From: Nocardioides pocheonensis
GTDB taxonomy: Bacteria > Actinomycetota > Actinomycetes > Propionibacteriales > Nocardioidaceae
DNA: 64,000 nucleotides
Direction of reading: 5' to 3'
NCBI RefSeq assembly: GCF_003725535.1
Contig: NZ_RJSF01000044.1
Coordinates: 47,813-111,812 of the forward strand
The position numbers and the translations under genes are program-made. Within the stretch, counting starts at the first letter, position 1, and every line of letters begins with the position of its first letter. The notes under the pieces are model-generated. The model saw only the letters and a program-made list of their open reading frames with translations, ran no database searches and was not told where the DNA came from. Of the stretch, positions 23,596 through 34,954 are shown in pieces.

Positions 23596-24507
23596 GTGCG
23601 CCGGATCGTGCTGACCCTGGCCGCCGCCGCTGTGCTCGCCGGCTGCGGTGGCTCGCCCGCGGCAGCACCGCCCACGGGTCCGTCGTCCGGGGTCTCGGCA
23701 GGCTCGACCAGCCCGGCAACGAGCACCCCGACCAGTCCGACGCCCGGCCCGGCGACGACCCCGCCCACGTCCCCGACCGCGACACCCACCACCACCGACG
23801 GCACCCAGCCCCCGCCCTGGCTGGGCACGCGCCCGCTGCCGGTCACGGCCGACGGCTTCGGCGAGGTGCAGCCGACCCCGCCCGAGCTGCGCGACCGGCG
23901 CTTCACCCTGCCCGACCGGCTGCCGGAGCTGCCGGGCTCCGGGTTCGCCTCGCGGATCACCACCCCCGCCCCGGCGTCGGTGATCGCGCGGTCGACCTGG
24001 GCGCCGGGCTGTCCGGTGCCGGCGCGTCGGCTGTCGTGGGTGCGGCTGACCTTCCGGGGCTTCGACGGCGCCCGGCACACCGGCGAGCTGCTGGTGAACC
24101 GCTCCGCGGCGACCGGGCTCGTCCTCGTCTTCCACGCCCTGTACGACGCCCGCTTCCCGATCGAGGAGATGCGGATCCCCACGAAGCCCGAGCAGACCGC
24201 ACCTCCGACCGGCGACGGCAACGACACGGCGGCGTTCAACTGTCGGGTGGCGCGGGGAACGACGACGTTCAGCGAGCACGCCTACGGGCTGGCCGTGGAC
24301 GTCAACCCGTTCCAGAACCCCTACCTGAAGGGCGACCTGGTGCTCCCCGAGCTGGCCGGCGCCTACCGCGACCGCTCCTGGCGACGCCCCGGGATGATCG
24401 TTCCCCGCGGTCCGGTGGTCCGCGCGTTCGCCGCGATCGGCTGGGGCTGGGGCGGCAACTGGCACTCGCTGAAGGACCTGCAGCACTTCAGCGCGAACGG
24501 CCGCTGA
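23596..24507 (+). CDS. Lipoprotein M15-family peptidase (D-Ala-D-Ala carboxypeptidase-like)
   Basis: This 303-residue secreted lipoprotein has a signal with lipobox LAGC at residues 14-17, then a Pro/Thr/Ser-rich linker to about residue 75 and a C-terminal peptidase domain. SEHAYGLAVDVN (226-237) is the M15 zinc motif SxHxxGxAxD, with H228 and D235 as ligands; H290 in GGNWHSL is a likely third. Such enzymes trim peptidoglycan peptides. Residues 33-38 (VSAGST) come from a diverged copy of the dispersed repeat inserted in the linker. TAGGCT lies 6 nt before the GTG start. Confidence 0.85.
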   Translation: MRRIVLTLAAAAVLAGCGGSPAAAPPTGPSSGVSAGSTSPATSTPTSPTPGPATTPPTSPTATPTTTDGTQPPPWLGTRPLPVTADGFGEVQPTPPELRDRRFTLPDRLPELPGSGFASRITTPAPASVIARSTWAPGCPVPARRLSWVRLTFRGFDGARHTGELLVNRSAATGLVLVFHALYDARFPIEEMRIPTKPEQTAPPTGDGNDTAAFNCRVARGTTTFSEHAYGLAVDVNPFQNPYLKGDLVLPELAGAYRDRSWRRPGMIVPRGPVVRAFAAIGWGWGGNWHSLKDLQHFSANGR

Positions 24508-24598
24508 TCCGGACGCATCCCCCGCCGCGGTTGCGGGTAACGGAGCGCTTCCCCTTTGATCGTTACAACACCATCGCGACACCACCCTGAGGAGCTCC

Positions 24599-26773
24599 GT
24601 GGAGACCTGGCCGGGCAAGCCCTATCCCCTCGGGGCCACCTTCGACGGCACCGGCACGAACTTCGCGCTGTTCAGCGAGGTCGCCGAGCGCGTCCAGCTC
24701 TGCCTGTTCGACGAGGACGGCGGCACCGAGGAGTGCGTGGAGCTCCAGGAGGTCGACGCCTACGTCTGGCACGGCTACCTCCCGACGGTGCAGCCCGGCC
24801 AGCGCTACGGCTACCGGGTGCACGGGCCGTGGGACCCCGAGCGCGGCCTGCGCTGCAACCCGGCGAAGCTGCTCCTCGACCCCTACGCGCGCGCCACCAC
24901 CGGGCAGATCGACTGGGACCCGGCGGTGTTCAGCTACCAGTTCGACCAGCCCGAGGTCCGCAACGACGACGACTCGGCCGCGCACGTGATGCACAGCGTC
25001 GTGATCAACCCGTTCTTCGACTGGGCCGGTGACCGCCGCCTCGACATCCCGTACGCCGACTCGGTGATCTACGAGGCCCACGTGAAGGGGCTCACCGAGC
25101 TGCACCCCGACGTACCGAAGGAGCTGCGGGGCACGTACGCCGGCCTCGCCCACCCCGCCGTCATCGAGCACCTCAAGACCCTCGGCATCACGGCCGTCGA
25201 GCTGATGCCGGTCCACCAGTTCGTCCAGGACGACGCGCTGATAAGCAAGGGCCTGCGCAACTACTGGGGCTACAACACGCTCGGCTTCTTCGCGCCGCAC
25301 GAGGAGTACGCCGCGTCGACGCGCACCGGTCACCCGGTCGGCGCCCAGGTGCAGGAGTTCAAGGGCATGGTGCGCGACCTGCACGCAGCCGGCATCGAGG
25401 TGATCCTCGACGTCGTCTACAACCACACCGCGGAGGGCAACCATCTCGGTCCGACGCTGAGCTTCAAGGGCATCGACAACGCGGCGTACTACCGGCTCGT
25501 CGAGGACGATCCGCAGTACTACATGGACTACACCGGCACCGGAAACTCCCTCAACGTGCGGCACCCGCACTCGCTCCAGCTGATCATGGACTCGCTGCGC
25601 TACTGGGTCTCGGAGATGCACGTCGACGGCTTCCGCTTCGACCTGGCCGCGACCCTGGCCCGGGAGTTCTACGAGGTCGACCGGCTGGCCACCTTCTTCG
25701 AGCTCGTGCAGCAGGACCCGGTGGTCAGCCAGGTCAAGCTGATCGCCGAGCCGTGGGACATCGGCCCGGGCGGCTACCAGGTCGGCAACTTCCCGCCGCA
25801 GTGGACGGAGTGGAACGGCGCCTACCGCGACACCGTGCGCGACTTCTGGCGCGGGGAGCCGTCGCTCGGCGGCTTCGCCTCGCGGCTCGCCGGGTCGTCC
25901 GACCTCTACGAGAACTCCGGGCGCCGCCCCTTCGCGAGCATCAACTTCGTCACCGCCCACGACGGCTTCACCCTGCGCGACCTGGTCTCCTACGAGCAGA
26001 AGCACAACGAGGCCAACGGCGAGGACAACAACGACGGCGAGAGCCACAACCGCTCCTGGAACCACGGGGTCGAGGGCCCGACCGACGACCCGGAGGTGAA
26101 CGCCCTGCGCTCCCGCGACCAGCGCAACCTCCTGGTCACGCTGCTGCTCAGCCAGGGCGTGCCGATGCTGCTGCACGGCGACGAGCTGGGTCGGACCCAG
26201 CAGGGCAACAACAACGGCTACGCGCAGGACAGCGAGCTGACCTGGGTGCACTGGGACAAGGCCGACCGCACCCTGGCGGAGTTCACCTCCGCACTGATCA
26301 GCCTGCGTCGCCAGCACCCGACGTTCCGGCGCAAGCGTTTCTTCACGGGAGAGGCGGTGCGCAGCGGCGAGCGGCTCGACGACATCGTCTGGCTGCACCC
26401 CGACGGCCGCCCGATGGAGGAGGGCGACTGGGACGCCGGTGGGACGTCGCTCGGGATGTACCTCAACGGCCAGGGCATCGCCGGCCGCGACGAGCGCGGC
26501 CAGCGGATCACCGACGACCACTTCCTGCTGTTCTTCAACGTGGGCGACCGGATCGAGGTGAGCCTCCCGGCCGCCGACTACGCCACGGGCTGGAACGTCG
26601 TGGTCAACACGGGCGGCGTGGTCGAGGAGGACGACGTGCACGCGGCCGGTGCCACGCTGGTCGTGGAGAAGCGCTCGACGGTGGTGCTGCGCGAGCACCA
26701 CGAGGTCGAGGAGCCGGACGTCGACCGCAGCGTCGCCGCCTCGCTGACGCCGACGACGGAGGGACCCGCGTGA
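24599..26773 (+). CDS. glgX: Glycogen debranching enzyme GlgX/TreX
   Basis: This 724-residue GH13 enzyme cuts alpha-1,6 branches of glycogen to give linear chains for the next two enzymes. It starts with a carbohydrate-binding module ([35 protein letters not shown]). The barrel has [15 protein letters not shown] (nucleophile Asp), [16 protein letters not shown] (acid/base Glu) and [21 protein letters not shown] and isoamylase-type ending complete it. GTG 24599 has AGGAG four bases before. It heads the glgX-treY-treZ operon, joined to treY by GTGA. Confidence 0.95.
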   Translation: METWPGKPYPLGATFDGTGTNFALFSEVAERVQLCLFDEDGGTEECVELQEVDAYVWHGYLPTVQPGQRYGYRVHGPWDPERGLRCNPAKLLLDPYARATTGQIDWDPAVFSYQFDQPEVRNDDDSAAHVMHSVVINPFFDWAGDRRLDIPYADSVIYEAHVKGLTELHPDVPKELRGTYAGLAHPAVIEHLKTLGITAVELMPVHQFVQDDALISKGLRNYWGYNTLGFFAPHEEYAASTRTGHPVGAQVQEFKGMVRDLHAAGIEVILDVVYNHTAEGNHLGPTLSFKGIDNAAYYRLVEDDPQYYMDYTGTGNSLNVRHPHSLQLIMDSLRYWVSEMHVDGFRFDLAATLAREFYEVDRLATFFELVQQDPVVSQVKLIAEPWDIGPGGYQVGNFPPQWTEWNGAYRDTVRDFWRGEPSLGGFASRLAGSSDLYENSGRRPFASINFVTAHDGFTLRDLVSYEQKHNEANGEDNNDGESHNRSWNHGVEGPTDDPEVNALRSRDQRNLLVTLLLSQGVPMLLHGDELGRTQQGNNNGYAQDSELTWVHWDKADRTLAEFTSALISLRRQHPTFRRKRFFTGEAVRSGERLDDIVWLHPDGRPMEEGDWDAGGTSLGMYLNGQGIAGRDERGQRITDDHFLLFFNVGDRIEVSLPAADYATGWNVVVNTGGVVEEDDVHAAGATLVVEKRSTVVLREHHEVEEPDVDRSVAASLTPTTEGPA

Positions 26774-29181
26774 CCGGCGGACCCTCGCAACGTCGTACGC
26801 CGGCGAGCACCTACCGCCTGCAGGTCACCGCGGACTTCGACCTGTTCGAGGCCGCCCGCCGGCTGCCGTACCTCCACGACCTCGGCGTCGACTGGGTCTA
26901 CCTGTCGCCGCTGCTCGAGGCCGAGCCGGGCAGCACCCACGGGTACGACGTGGTCCGCTTCGACCGGGTCGACGAGTCGCGCGGAGGCGCAGCCGGCCTG
27001 GAGGCGCTCTCGGCGGAGGCGCGCCGCCTGGGCATGGGCGTGCTGGTCGACATCGTGCCGAACCACGCCGGGGTCGCGACGCCGGCGCACAATCCCTGGT
27101 GGTGGGACGTCCTCGAGCACGGCCGCGACTCCGAGCACGCGGACGCGTTCGACATCGACTGGGACTTCGGTGGCGGCCGGCTGCGCATCCCGGTGCTCGC
27201 CGACGACGACCTGCCGGTGGGCGACGGTCCGATCGGGAACCTGGAGCTGGTCGACGGAGAGCTGAGCTACCACGGCCAGCGGTTCCCGGTGTCCCCGGGC
27301 ACCGAGGAGGGGGGCGACGCGACCGCGGTCCACGGCCGCCAGCACTACGAGCTGGTGAGCTGGCGGCGGGCCGACTCCGAGCTGAACTACCGCCGGTTCT
27401 TCTCGGTGAACACCCTGGCCGGCGTGCGGGTCGAGGACCCGGCCGTCTTCGACGCCACCCACCGGGAGATCGGTCGCTGGTTCGTCGACGGACTCGTCGA
27501 CGGGCTTCGTGTCGACCACCCCGACGGCCTGCGTGACCCGCACGAGTACCTCGACGACCTCTCCGCTCTCACCGACGGCGCCTACGTGCTGGTGGAGAAG
27601 ATCCTCGCCCTTCGGCAGGCTCAGGAACCGGAGGGTGAGGAGCTGCCGTCGAGCTGGCCGACCGCCGGCACCACCGGGTACGACGTGCTCGCGACGATCG
27701 ACCGGGTCCTCGTCGACCCGGCCGGAGAGGCACCGCTGGTCGGGCTCGACACCCGCCTGCGCGGGAAGGACCTGGACTGGGAGCGCGAGGTGCACGACCG
27801 CAAGCTGGAGGTCGCGACCGGCATCCTGCGCTCGGAGACCCGGCGGATCGTGCGCGAGCTGCCGGACTCCGTCACGACCGAGGTGCACCGGCTCGAGGAG
27901 GCGGTGGCGGAACTGCTGGCCTGCTTCGAGGTGTACCGCACCTACCTCCCCGAGGGCCGGCCGTGGCTCGACCGCGCCCTCGAGCGGGCGCGCGACCGGC
28001 GCCCGGACCTCGCTGCGGTGCTCGACGAGCTGGCCCCCGTGTTGTCCGATCCCGGCGCGCCCGCGGCGCTGAGGTTCCAGCAGACCAGCGGCATGGTGAT
28101 GGCCAAGGGGGTGGAGGACTGCGCGTTCTACCGCTACGCCGCGCTCACCAGCCTCAACGAGGTCGGTGGCGACCCGAGCGTGTTCGCCGTCTCCGCCGAC
28201 GAGTTCCACACGGCGATGGCGACCCGCCAGGAGCACTGGCCGCACGCGATGACGACCCTCACCACCCACGACACCAAGCGCGGCGAGGACGTCCGCGCCC
28301 GGATCACCGTGCTCTCGGAGCTGCCGGAGGCCTGGGCCGAGGCGGTCGACCGGCTGTTGGAGCGGGCACCGTTGCCGGACCCGGCCTTCGGGTCGCTGCT
28401 GTGGCAGGCGGTCCTCGGCGCCTGGCCGACCTCCCCGTTCGGCGACCTGCCCACCGACCTGCGTGACCGGCTGCACGCGTACGCCGAGAAGGCGATGCGC
28501 GAGGCGGGGCGGCACACGACCTGGACCGATCCCGACCCGGCGTACGAGGCGGCGGTGCACGGGGCGGTCGACGCGGCGTTCGACGACGTCGAGGTGCGGG
28601 CCACCCTGGCCGGGCTGCTCGACCGGGTCGTGCGACCCGGCTGGAGCAACGCGCTGGCGGCCAAGCTGGTCGCCCTCACCGCCCCCGGGGTCTGCGACGT
28701 CTACCAGGGCAGCGAGCTGTGGGAGCTGAGCCTGGTCGACCCCGACAACCGCCGGCCGGTCGACTTCGACCGGCGTCGCTCCCTCCTCGAGGTGCTCGAC
28801 GAGACAGGTGGACCGGGCCCGCTCAACGGTCCGGACGACACCGGGGCGGCCAAGCTGTGGGTGGTGCGCAATGGGTTGCGCCTCCGTCGGGACCGACCCG
28901 ACCTCTTCACCGGCTACACGCCCGTGAGCGCCTCCGGACCGTCCGCCGGCCACCTCCTCGGCTTCGACCGGGGTGGCGCGATCACCCTGGCCACGCGGCT
29001 GCCGGTCGGGCTCGAGCAGGCCGGCGGGTGGCGCGACACCTCGGTCACTCTCCCCGCCGGCCGGTGGCGCGACGTCCTCGCCGGGCCCGGCACCGACGAC
29101 CTCGAGGGTGAGGTGCAGGTGGCCACGGTGCTGGCATCGCTGCCGGTGGCGCTGCTGGTCCGCGAGGAGGACGCCGCGTGA
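26770..29181 (+). CDS. treY: Malto-oligosyltrehalose synthase
   Basis: This 803-residue enzyme turns the reducing-end alpha-1,4 bond of a glucan chain into a trehalose alpha,alpha-1,1 bond. It starts with [51 protein letters not shown] and shows DIVPNHAGV, the catalytic segments [13 protein letters not shown] and YVLVEKIL, and [15 protein letters not shown]. Between VEKIL and [15 protein letters not shown] lies an unusual [10 protein letters not shown] insertion encoded by a repeat-like CTTCGGCAGGCTCAGG sequence at about 27609-27624. The gene is coupled at both ends by GTGA overlaps. Confidence 0.95.
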   Translation: MTGGPSQRRTPASTYRLQVTADFDLFEAARRLPYLHDLGVDWVYLSPLLEAEPGSTHGYDVVRFDRVDESRGGAAGLEALSAEARRLGMGVLVDIVPNHAGVATPAHNPWWWDVLEHGRDSEHADAFDIDWDFGGGRLRIPVLADDDLPVGDGPIGNLELVDGELSYHGQRFPVSPGTEEGGDATAVHGRQHYELVSWRRADSELNYRRFFSVNTLAGVRVEDPAVFDATHREIGRWFVDGLVDGLRVDHPDGLRDPHEYLDDLSALTDGAYVLVEKILALRQAQEPEGEELPSSWPTAGTTGYDVLATIDRVLVDPAGEAPLVGLDTRLRGKDLDWEREVHDRKLEVATGILRSETRRIVRELPDSVTTEVHRLEEAVAELLACFEVYRTYLPEGRPWLDRALERARDRRPDLAAVLDELAPVLSDPGAPAALRFQQTSGMVMAKGVEDCAFYRYAALTSLNEVGGDPSVFAVSADEFHTAMATRQEHWPHAMTTLTTHDTKRGEDVRARITVLSELPEAWAEAVDRLLERAPLPDPAFGSLLWQAVLGAWPTSPFGDLPTDLRDRLHAYAEKAMREAGRHTTWTDPDPAYEAAVHGAVDAAFDDVEVRATLAGLLDRVVRPGWSNALAAKLVALTAPGVCDVYQGSELWELSLVDPDNRRPVDFDRRRSLLEVLDETGGPGPLNGPDDTGAAKLWVVRNGLRLRRDRPDLFTGYTPVSASGPSAGHLLGFDRGGAITLATRLPVGLEQAGGWRDTSVTLPAGRWRDVLAGPGTDDLEGEVQVATVLASLPVALLVREEDAA

Positions 29182-30950
29182 GCGGCACGCGCGGACGCTT
29201 CGACGTCTGGGCGCCTCGACCTTCACGCGTGCGGCTGAGCGTCGGCGACGAGGTGGTGCCGATGACCCGGGGCGCCGACGGCTGGTGGACACCGGCCGGG
29301 CCGGTGCCGGAGGGCGAGGTGGACTACGGCTACCTCCTCGACGACAGCGACGAGCCGCGTCCGGACCCGCGCTCGCGTCGGCAGCCGGACGGGGTGCACG
29401 GCCGCTCGCGCACCTTCGACCCCGGCGCCTTCCGGTGGACCGACCAGTCCTGGACCGGGCGCCAGCTGGGCGGTTCGGTGGTCTACGAGCTCCACGTGGG
29501 CACGTTCTCCCCAGAGGGCACCTTGTACGGCGCGGTCTCCCGCCTCGAGCACCTCGTCGACCTCGGCGTCGACGTGGTCGAGCTGATGCCGGTCAACGCC
29601 TTCAACGGCGTGCACGGCTGGGGCTACGACGGGGTGCTGTGGTCCGCGGTCCACGAGGCGTACGGCGGCCCCGCGGCGTACCAGCGCTTCGTCGACGCCG
29701 CCCACGCCGTCGGTCTCGCCGTGGTGCAGGACGTCGTCCACAACCACCTCGGCCCTTCCGGCAACTACCTGCCGGAGTTCGGTCCGTACCTCAAGACCGA
29801 GGGCGCGAACACCTGGGGCTCGCTGGTCAACCTGGACGGCCAGGGATCGGCGGAGGTCCGCCGCTTCATCCTCGACAGCGCGCTGATGTGGCTCCGCGAC
29901 TTCCACGTCGACGGGCTGCGGCTCGACGCCGTGCACGCCCTCGAGGACTCCTCGCCCATGCACCTGCTCGAGGAGCTCGCGGTCGAGGTGGCCGCGCTCT
30001 CCGCCCACCAGCGCCGGCCGCTGACGCTGATCGCGGAGTCGGACCTCAACGACGCCCGCCTGGTGACGCCGCGCGAGGGCGGGGGCCACGGCCTCGACGC
30101 CCAGTGGAGCGACGACTTCCACCACGCGGTGCACGTCGCGCTCACCGGCGAGACCGAGGGCTACTACGCCGACTTCGCGCCGCTGTCGTCCCTGGCGAAG
30201 GTGTGCGAGCGGGGCTTCTTCCACGACGGCACCTGGTCGAGCTTTCGCGACCGCCCGCACGGCCGGCCGGTCGACACCGAGGCGATGCCCACGTGGCGGC
30301 TGGTGGTCTGCAACCAGAACCACGACCAGGTCGGCAACCGGGCGCGGGGCGACCGGCTCTCCGACCCCTCGCCGGGGCACCTGGACACCGACCAGCTGGT
30401 GTGCGCGGCCCTGCTCACGATCGCCGGACCGTTCACCCCGATGCTGTTCCAGGGCGAGGAGTGGGGCGCGAGCACGCCGTTCCAGTTCTTCACCTCCCAC
30501 CCGGAGCCCGAGCTGGGCCGCGCCACGGCGGAGGGCCGGCTCAAGGAGTTCGAGCGGATGGGCTGGGTCCCCGCGGTCGTCCCCGACCCGCAGGACCCGG
30601 CGACCTTCGAGCGCTCGAAGCTGGACTGGTCGGAGCCGGAGTCGGGCGACCACGCGGTCGTGCTCGCGGCGTACCGGGAGCTGCTCGCGCTGCGCCGCTC
30701 GCTGCCCGCGCTCACCGACCCGTCGTTCGGCGCGCTGACGTGCACCGTCGACGAGGACGCCCGGCTGTTCGTCCTGCGTCGCGACGACGTCGTCCTCGCC
30801 GTGAACTTCGGCGACCGTCCCGCGAGCGTGCCCGTGGAGGGTGCGACCGACCTGCTCTTCGGGACGCCGACCCGCCCCCGCCTCACCGACGGCGTCCTCG
30901 AGCTGCCGCCGCACGGAGGCGCGCTCGTCGGGCCGGCTCCGGTGGCCTGA
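29178..30950 (+). CDS. treZ: Malto-oligosyltrehalose trehalohydrolase
   Basis: This 590-residue GH13 enzyme releases trehalose from the end made by TreY. The N-terminal module is [18 protein letters not shown]. The barrel has [63 protein letters not shown] (nucleophile Asp), [10 protein letters not shown] (Glu) and [15 protein letters not shown] (Asp). [23 protein letters not shown] is the typical TreZ signature. It is the last gene of the operon. Together the three enzymes make trehalose, a stress protectant, from glycogen without nucleotide sugars. Confidence 0.95.
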   Translation: MSGTRGRFDVWAPRPSRVRLSVGDEVVPMTRGADGWWTPAGPVPEGEVDYGYLLDDSDEPRPDPRSRRQPDGVHGRSRTFDPGAFRWTDQSWTGRQLGGSVVYELHVGTFSPEGTLYGAVSRLEHLVDLGVDVVELMPVNAFNGVHGWGYDGVLWSAVHEAYGGPAAYQRFVDAAHAVGLAVVQDVVHNHLGPSGNYLPEFGPYLKTEGANTWGSLVNLDGQGSAEVRRFILDSALMWLRDFHVDGLRLDAVHALEDSSPMHLLEELAVEVAALSAHQRRPLTLIAESDLNDARLVTPREGGGHGLDAQWSDDFHHAVHVALTGETEGYYADFAPLSSLAKVCERGFFHDGTWSSFRDRPHGRPVDTEAMPTWRLVVCNQNHDQVGNRARGDRLSDPSPGHLDTDQLVCAALLTIAGPFTPMLFQGEEWGASTPFQFFTSHPEPELGRATAEGRLKEFERMGWVPAVVPDPQDPATFERSKLDWSEPESGDHAVVLAAYRELLALRRSLPALTDPSFGALTCTVDEDARLFVLRRDDVVLAVNFGDRPASVPVEGATDLLFGTPTRPRLTDGVLELPPHGGALVGPAPVA

Positions 30951-31051
30951 CCCCAGGGGCGGGGGCCACAGTGCCCCTCTCCGGGGGTCGTCGGTCCTCC
31001 AGTCGTCCCGGAGGTCTTGCGCGAGGCCCGCGACCGGAGTTGGTTGGACCC

Positions 31052-33124
31052 ATGGCTGACAAGAGCGCACGGAAGGCCACCGACCACGACCTTGCGGCTA
31101 CCGGGCCCGACCGGATCCGCAACGTCGTCCTGGTCGGGCCCACACAGTCAGGAAAGACCTCGCTCGTCGAGGCCCTGCTCGCCCAGTCCGGCGCGATCCC
31201 GCGTGCCGGCTCGGTCGTCGACGGCACCACCGTGTGCGACACCGAGGACTCCGAGCGCGCCCACCAGCGGTCGAACTCCCTCGCCGTCGCACCGCTGGTG
31301 CACCGCGGCACGAAGGTGAACCTGATCGACACCCCCGGCTACGCCGACTTCGTCGGTGAGCTGCGAGCCGGCCTCAGGGCGGCGGACTGCGCGCTGTTCG
31401 TGCTGGCCGCGAACGAGGGCGTCGACGACAGCACCCGCCAGCTGTGGCGGGAGTGCAGCGCGGTCGGCATGCCGCGCGCCGTCGCGATCAGCAAGCTCGA
31501 CCACGCCCGCGCGGACGCCGCCGCCGTGATCCTCGCGGCCCAGGGCGCGTTCGGCGACAAGGTGCTGCCGGTCTACCTCGCGCAGGAGGACCGCCTCGTC
31601 GGCCTGATCACCGAGGGCGCCGACGACCCGCGGCGTGGCGAGCTGATCGAGGGCGTGATCGAGGAGTCCGAGGACGAGACCCTCATGGACCGCTACCTCG
31701 CCGGCGAGGCGATCGACGAGGAGGTGCTGGTCGCCGACCTCGAGCGCGCGGTCGCCCGCGGCGGGTTCTTCCCGGTGATCCCGGTCTGCGCGGCCACCGG
31801 GGTCGGGCTGCCGGAGCTCCTCGACCTGTTCGTGCGTGCGTTCCCCTCGCCCCCCGAGCACGTCCCGCCCGAGGTGTTCACCCCTGCCGGCAAGGCCGCC
31901 GACCCGATCAGCTGCGACCCGTCCGGACCGCTCGTGGCCGAGGTGGTGAAGACCTCGAGCGACGCGTACGTCGGCCGGGTGAGCCTGGTCCGGGTGTTCT
32001 CGGGCAGCCTCAGCCCCGACGTACCGGTGCACGTCTCCGGCCACTTCTCCGCGTTCTTCGGCGACGACGCGGGCCACGAGGACCACGACGAGGACGAGCG
32101 GATCGGCGTGCTGGCGCACCCGTTCGGTGCCCAGAACGTGCCGGCGACCCGCGTGGTGGCCGGCGACATCGCCACCATCGGCCGGCTCTCCCGGGCGGAG
32201 ACCGGCGACACCCTCTCCGGCGTCGACCACCCGCTCGTCCTGCGGCCCTGGGACATGCCCGAGCCGCTGCTGCCGATCGCGATCGAGGCCGCCACGCGCT
32301 CCGACGAGGACAAGCTCTCCTCGGCGCTGTCCCGGCTGGCCGCCGAGGACCCGAGCCTGCGCGTCGAGCACAACGCCGAGACCGGCCAGCTGGTGGTCTG
32401 GGTGCTGGGCGAGTCGCACGCCGAGGTCGCGCTCGAGCGGCTCCAGCAGCGCTACGGCGTCGCCGTCGAGCAGCGCGAGGTGATCGTGCCGCTGCGCGAG
32501 TGCTTCGCCGGGCCCTCGAAGGGGCACGGCCGCCACGTCAAGCAGTCCGGCGGCCACGGGCAGTACGCGATCTGCGACATCGAGGTCGAGCCGCTCCCCG
32601 AGGGCAGCGGCTTCGAGTTCGTCGACAAGGTGGTCGGCGGGGCCGTGCCGCGCCAGTTCATCCCGAGCGTGGAGAAGGGCGTCCGTGCGCAGATGGAGAA
32701 GGGCGTCCGCGCCGGCTTCCCGGTCGTCGACCTCAGGGTCACCCTCACCGACGGCAAGGCGCACAGCGTCGACTCCTCCGACATGGCGTTCCAGAGCGCC
32801 GGCGCGCTGGCCCTCCGCGAGGCAGCGGACGCGTCCTCCGTCTCCCTGCTCGAGCCGTACGACGAGGTCTCGGTGATCGTGCCCGACGACCTGGTCGGCG
32901 GGGTGATGAGCGACCTCTCCGCGCGGCGCGGCCGGCTGCTCGGCACCGACAAGGTCGGCGACGACCGGACCAGCGTGCGGGCCCACGTGCCCCAGCGGGA
33001 GCTGGTGCGCTACGCGATCGACCTGCGGTCGGCGTCGCACGGCGCCGGCACCTTCACCCGCAGCTTCGCCCACTACGAGCCGATGCCGGAGGAGATCGCG
33101 AAGACCGTCTCGACGCGGGAGTAG
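31052..33124 (+). CDS. fusA2: Elongation factor G-like protein EF-G2
   Basis: This 690-residue paralogue of EF-G has the GTPase domain with a changed P-loop (GPTQSGKTS), NLIDTPGYADFVGE (G3) and SKLDHARAD in place of NKxD (G4). Domains III-V follow, with SGGHGQYAICDIEVEPLPEG and the C-terminal GTFTRSFAHYEPMP. Actinobacterial EF-G2 proteins bind the ribosome but do not replace EF-G in translocation; their role, perhaps in stress, is unsettled. The altered P-loop and G4 support that it is not the housekeeping factor. It is convergent with recD with 6 bp between them. Confidence 0.93.
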   Translation: MADKSARKATDHDLAATGPDRIRNVVLVGPTQSGKTSLVEALLAQSGAIPRAGSVVDGTTVCDTEDSERAHQRSNSLAVAPLVHRGTKVNLIDTPGYADFVGELRAGLRAADCALFVLAANEGVDDSTRQLWRECSAVGMPRAVAISKLDHARADAAAVILAAQGAFGDKVLPVYLAQEDRLVGLITEGADDPRRGELIEGVIEESEDETLMDRYLAGEAIDEEVLVADLERAVARGGFFPVIPVCAATGVGLPELLDLFVRAFPSPPEHVPPEVFTPAGKAADPISCDPSGPLVAEVVKTSSDAYVGRVSLVRVFSGSLSPDVPVHVSGHFSAFFGDDAGHEDHDEDERIGVLAHPFGAQNVPATRVVAGDIATIGRLSRAETGDTLSGVDHPLVLRPWDMPEPLLPIAIEAATRSDEDKLSSALSRLAAEDPSLRVEHNAETGQLVVWVLGESHAEVALERLQQRYGVAVEQREVIVPLRECFAGPSKGHGRHVKQSGGHGQYAICDIEVEPLPEGSGFEFVDKVVGGAVPRQFIPSVEKGVRAQMEKGVRAGFPVVDLRVTLTDGKAHSVDSSDMAFQSAGALALREAADASSVSLLEPYDEVSVIVPDDLVGGVMSDLSARRGRLLGTDKVGDDRTSVRAHVPQRELVRYAIDLRSASHGAGTFTRSFAHYEPMPEEIAKTVSTRE

Positions 33125-33130
33125 CGCCGG

Positions 33131-34954
33131 TCAGCGCAGCCGGTCGGCCAGGCCGGAGGCCCGCTGCACCCGGCGGCCCATCGCGGCCCGCAGCTCGGCC
33201 TCGGTGCCGACCACGGTGACCTGCTCGCGGGCTCGGGTCACCGCCGTGTAGAACAGCTCGCGCGTGAGCAGCCGGGAGTCCTCCGGCGGCAGCACGACCG
33301 TGACCGCACGGGCCTCGGAGCCCTGGCTCTTGTGCACGGTCATCGCGTAGACGGTCTCGACCCCGCTGAGCCGGGTCGGGGCGAAGAGGCGCGTGGTGCC
33401 GCCGATCCGGACCAGCACCCGGAGCCGGCCGTCGGGCAGGCGGACCGTGATGCCGAGGTCGCCGTTGGAGAGCCCGAGTCCGGGGTCGTTCGCGGTGACG
33501 AGCACCGGGCGGCCGGCGTACCACTCGTCGAAGTGCTGCAGGCCGGTGCGCTGCTCGACCAGGCGCTGCACCTGGCGGTTCCAGCCGCCGACGCCGTAGG
33601 GCCCCTCGCGGTGGGCGCACAGCAGGCGGTGGTCGTCGAGGAGGTCCACGAGGGCCGCGGAGTCGGACTCGTCGAACTGCTCGGCCCGCATCGTCACGGC
33701 GTACGCCGCGTCGGTGACCTGCGCGAGCACGCCGCCGAAGGCCGGCTCGTCGGCCGGGTCGACCAGCCGGACGGCGCTCGAGCCCGAGGTCAGGCGCGCC
33801 ACGACCGCGTCGTCGTCACCGGCGCGGAGGTCGACGGCGAGCCGGTCGAGGTCGACGGCCGCGGAGCCGTCGGCCGCTCGCGTGCGGTGCGTGGTGGTCA
33901 GGCTGACCACCGGCGAGCGTGGAGATCCCTCGAAGCCGGCGACGACGTCGGCGAGCACGGCGCCCGCCTCGACCGAGGCGAGCTGGCCCGGGTCGCCGAC
34001 CAGCACCAGCCGGGTGGTGTCGCGCAACGCCTCGAGCACACGGGCCATCTGCACCAGGGAGACCATCGAGACCTCGTCGACCACGACCACGTCGTAGGGC
34101 AGCGGGTTGTCGCGGCGGTGCCGGAAGCGAGTGCTGCTGTCGGGCCGCCAGCCGAGCAGCCGGTGCACGGTGGTGGCGGTGAGCCCGGTGACCCTGGCCC
34201 GGTCGCCGGGGTCCGGGAGCTGGGCTGCCTCGCGGGCGACCGACTCCTGGAGGCGGGTCGCCGCCTTGCCGGTGGGCGCGGCGAGGGCGATCCGCGGGGG
34301 CTGCCCGTGATGGGCCTCGTGCTGCTCGGCGACCAGCGCGAGCAGGCGAGCGACCGTGGTGGTCTTGCCGGTGCCCGGGCCGCCCGTGAGCACGGTGGTC
34401 CAGCGTCGGGCCGCGGCGAGCGCCGCCGCGCGCTGCTCGTCCCAGGTCGGCGGGAACAACCGGTCGGCTCCGGCGTCGAGCAGGTCGTCGTCGATCGCCG
34501 GCCCGCGCTCGAGGTCGGTCCGGTCCAGCCCGAGCCGGCGGAGCAGGTCGTCGCAGACCTGCTTCTCCTCGCGCCAGTGCCGGTCCAGGTAGAGCCAGCG
34601 TCCGTCGATGCGGAGCACCCCGAGTCGGGTCAGCGCACTGGCCTCCACGCCTGCGCGCCAGGTCGCGCGCTCGGGCCAGGCGAGCGTGGCCAGGAGGTCC
34701 GGCTCGGCCTCCGTCACAGTCGCATCGACGGTGTCGAGGTCGACGCACACCGCGCCGGCGCGGGCGGCCCGCACCGCGAGCGCGACCGCGAGCAGGACGG
34801 CCTCGTCGTGCTCCTGGGCCAGCTCGCCGAGCCGGGTCGCGACGTGCACGTCGGCCGCCTCGAGGACTCCGGCCCGGTTGAACGCTGCCAGCAGGCCGGT
34901 GGCCCGGAGGGCCAGGCGTCGGCTGGTCGGCTCGATCTCGGGGACGGTGGTCAC
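33131..34954 (-). CDS. recD: Exodeoxyribonuclease V alpha subunit (RecD)
   Basis: This 607-residue superfamily-1 helicase is the fast 5'-3' motor of the RecBCD double-strand break repair complex. It shows Walker A LTGGPGTGKTTTVARLLAL, Walker B VVVDEVSMVSLVQM, LVLVGDPGQLASVEAGAVLADV, the late motifs VYAMTVHKSQGSEA and LFYTAVTRAREQVTVVG. An N-terminal helical domain that contacts RecB/RecC precedes the motor. The GTG start overlaps the recB stop by 4 nt. It is the last gene of recC-recB-recD. Confidence 0.95.
   Translation of the reverse strand: MTTVPEIEPTSRRLALRATGLLAAFNRAGVLEAADVHVATRLGELAQEHDEAVLLAVALAVRAARAGAVCVDLDTVDATVTEAEPDLLATLAWPERATWRAGVEASALTRLGVLRIDGRWLYLDRHWREEKQVCDDLLRRLGLDRTDLERGPAIDDDLLDAGADRLFPPTWDEQRAAALAAARRWTTVLTGGPGTGKTTTVARLLALVAEQHEAHHGQPPRIALAAPTGKAATRLQESVAREAAQLPDPGDRARVTGLTATTVHRLLGWRPDSSTRFRHRRDNPLPYDVVVVDEVSMVSLVQMARVLEALRDTTRLVLVGDPGQLASVEAGAVLADVVAGFEGSPRSPVVSLTTTHRTRAADGSAAVDLDRLAVDLRAGDDDAVVARLTSGSSAVRLVDPADEPAFGGVLAQVTDAAYAVTMRAEQFDESDSAALVDLLDDHRLLCAHREGPYGVGGWNRQVQRLVEQRTGLQHFDEWYAGRPVLVTANDPGLGLSNGDLGITVRLPDGRLRVLVRIGGTTRLFAPTRLSGVETVYAMTVHKSQGSEARAVTVVLPPEDSRLLTRELFYTAVTRAREQVTVVGTEAELRAAMGRRVQRASGLADRLR

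Noticed and set aside
24563-26701. Minus-strand frame of 712 codons opposite glgX
   Set aside because: The protein is low-complexity in Val/Arg/His. The plus strand is an intact GlgX with catalytic motifs.
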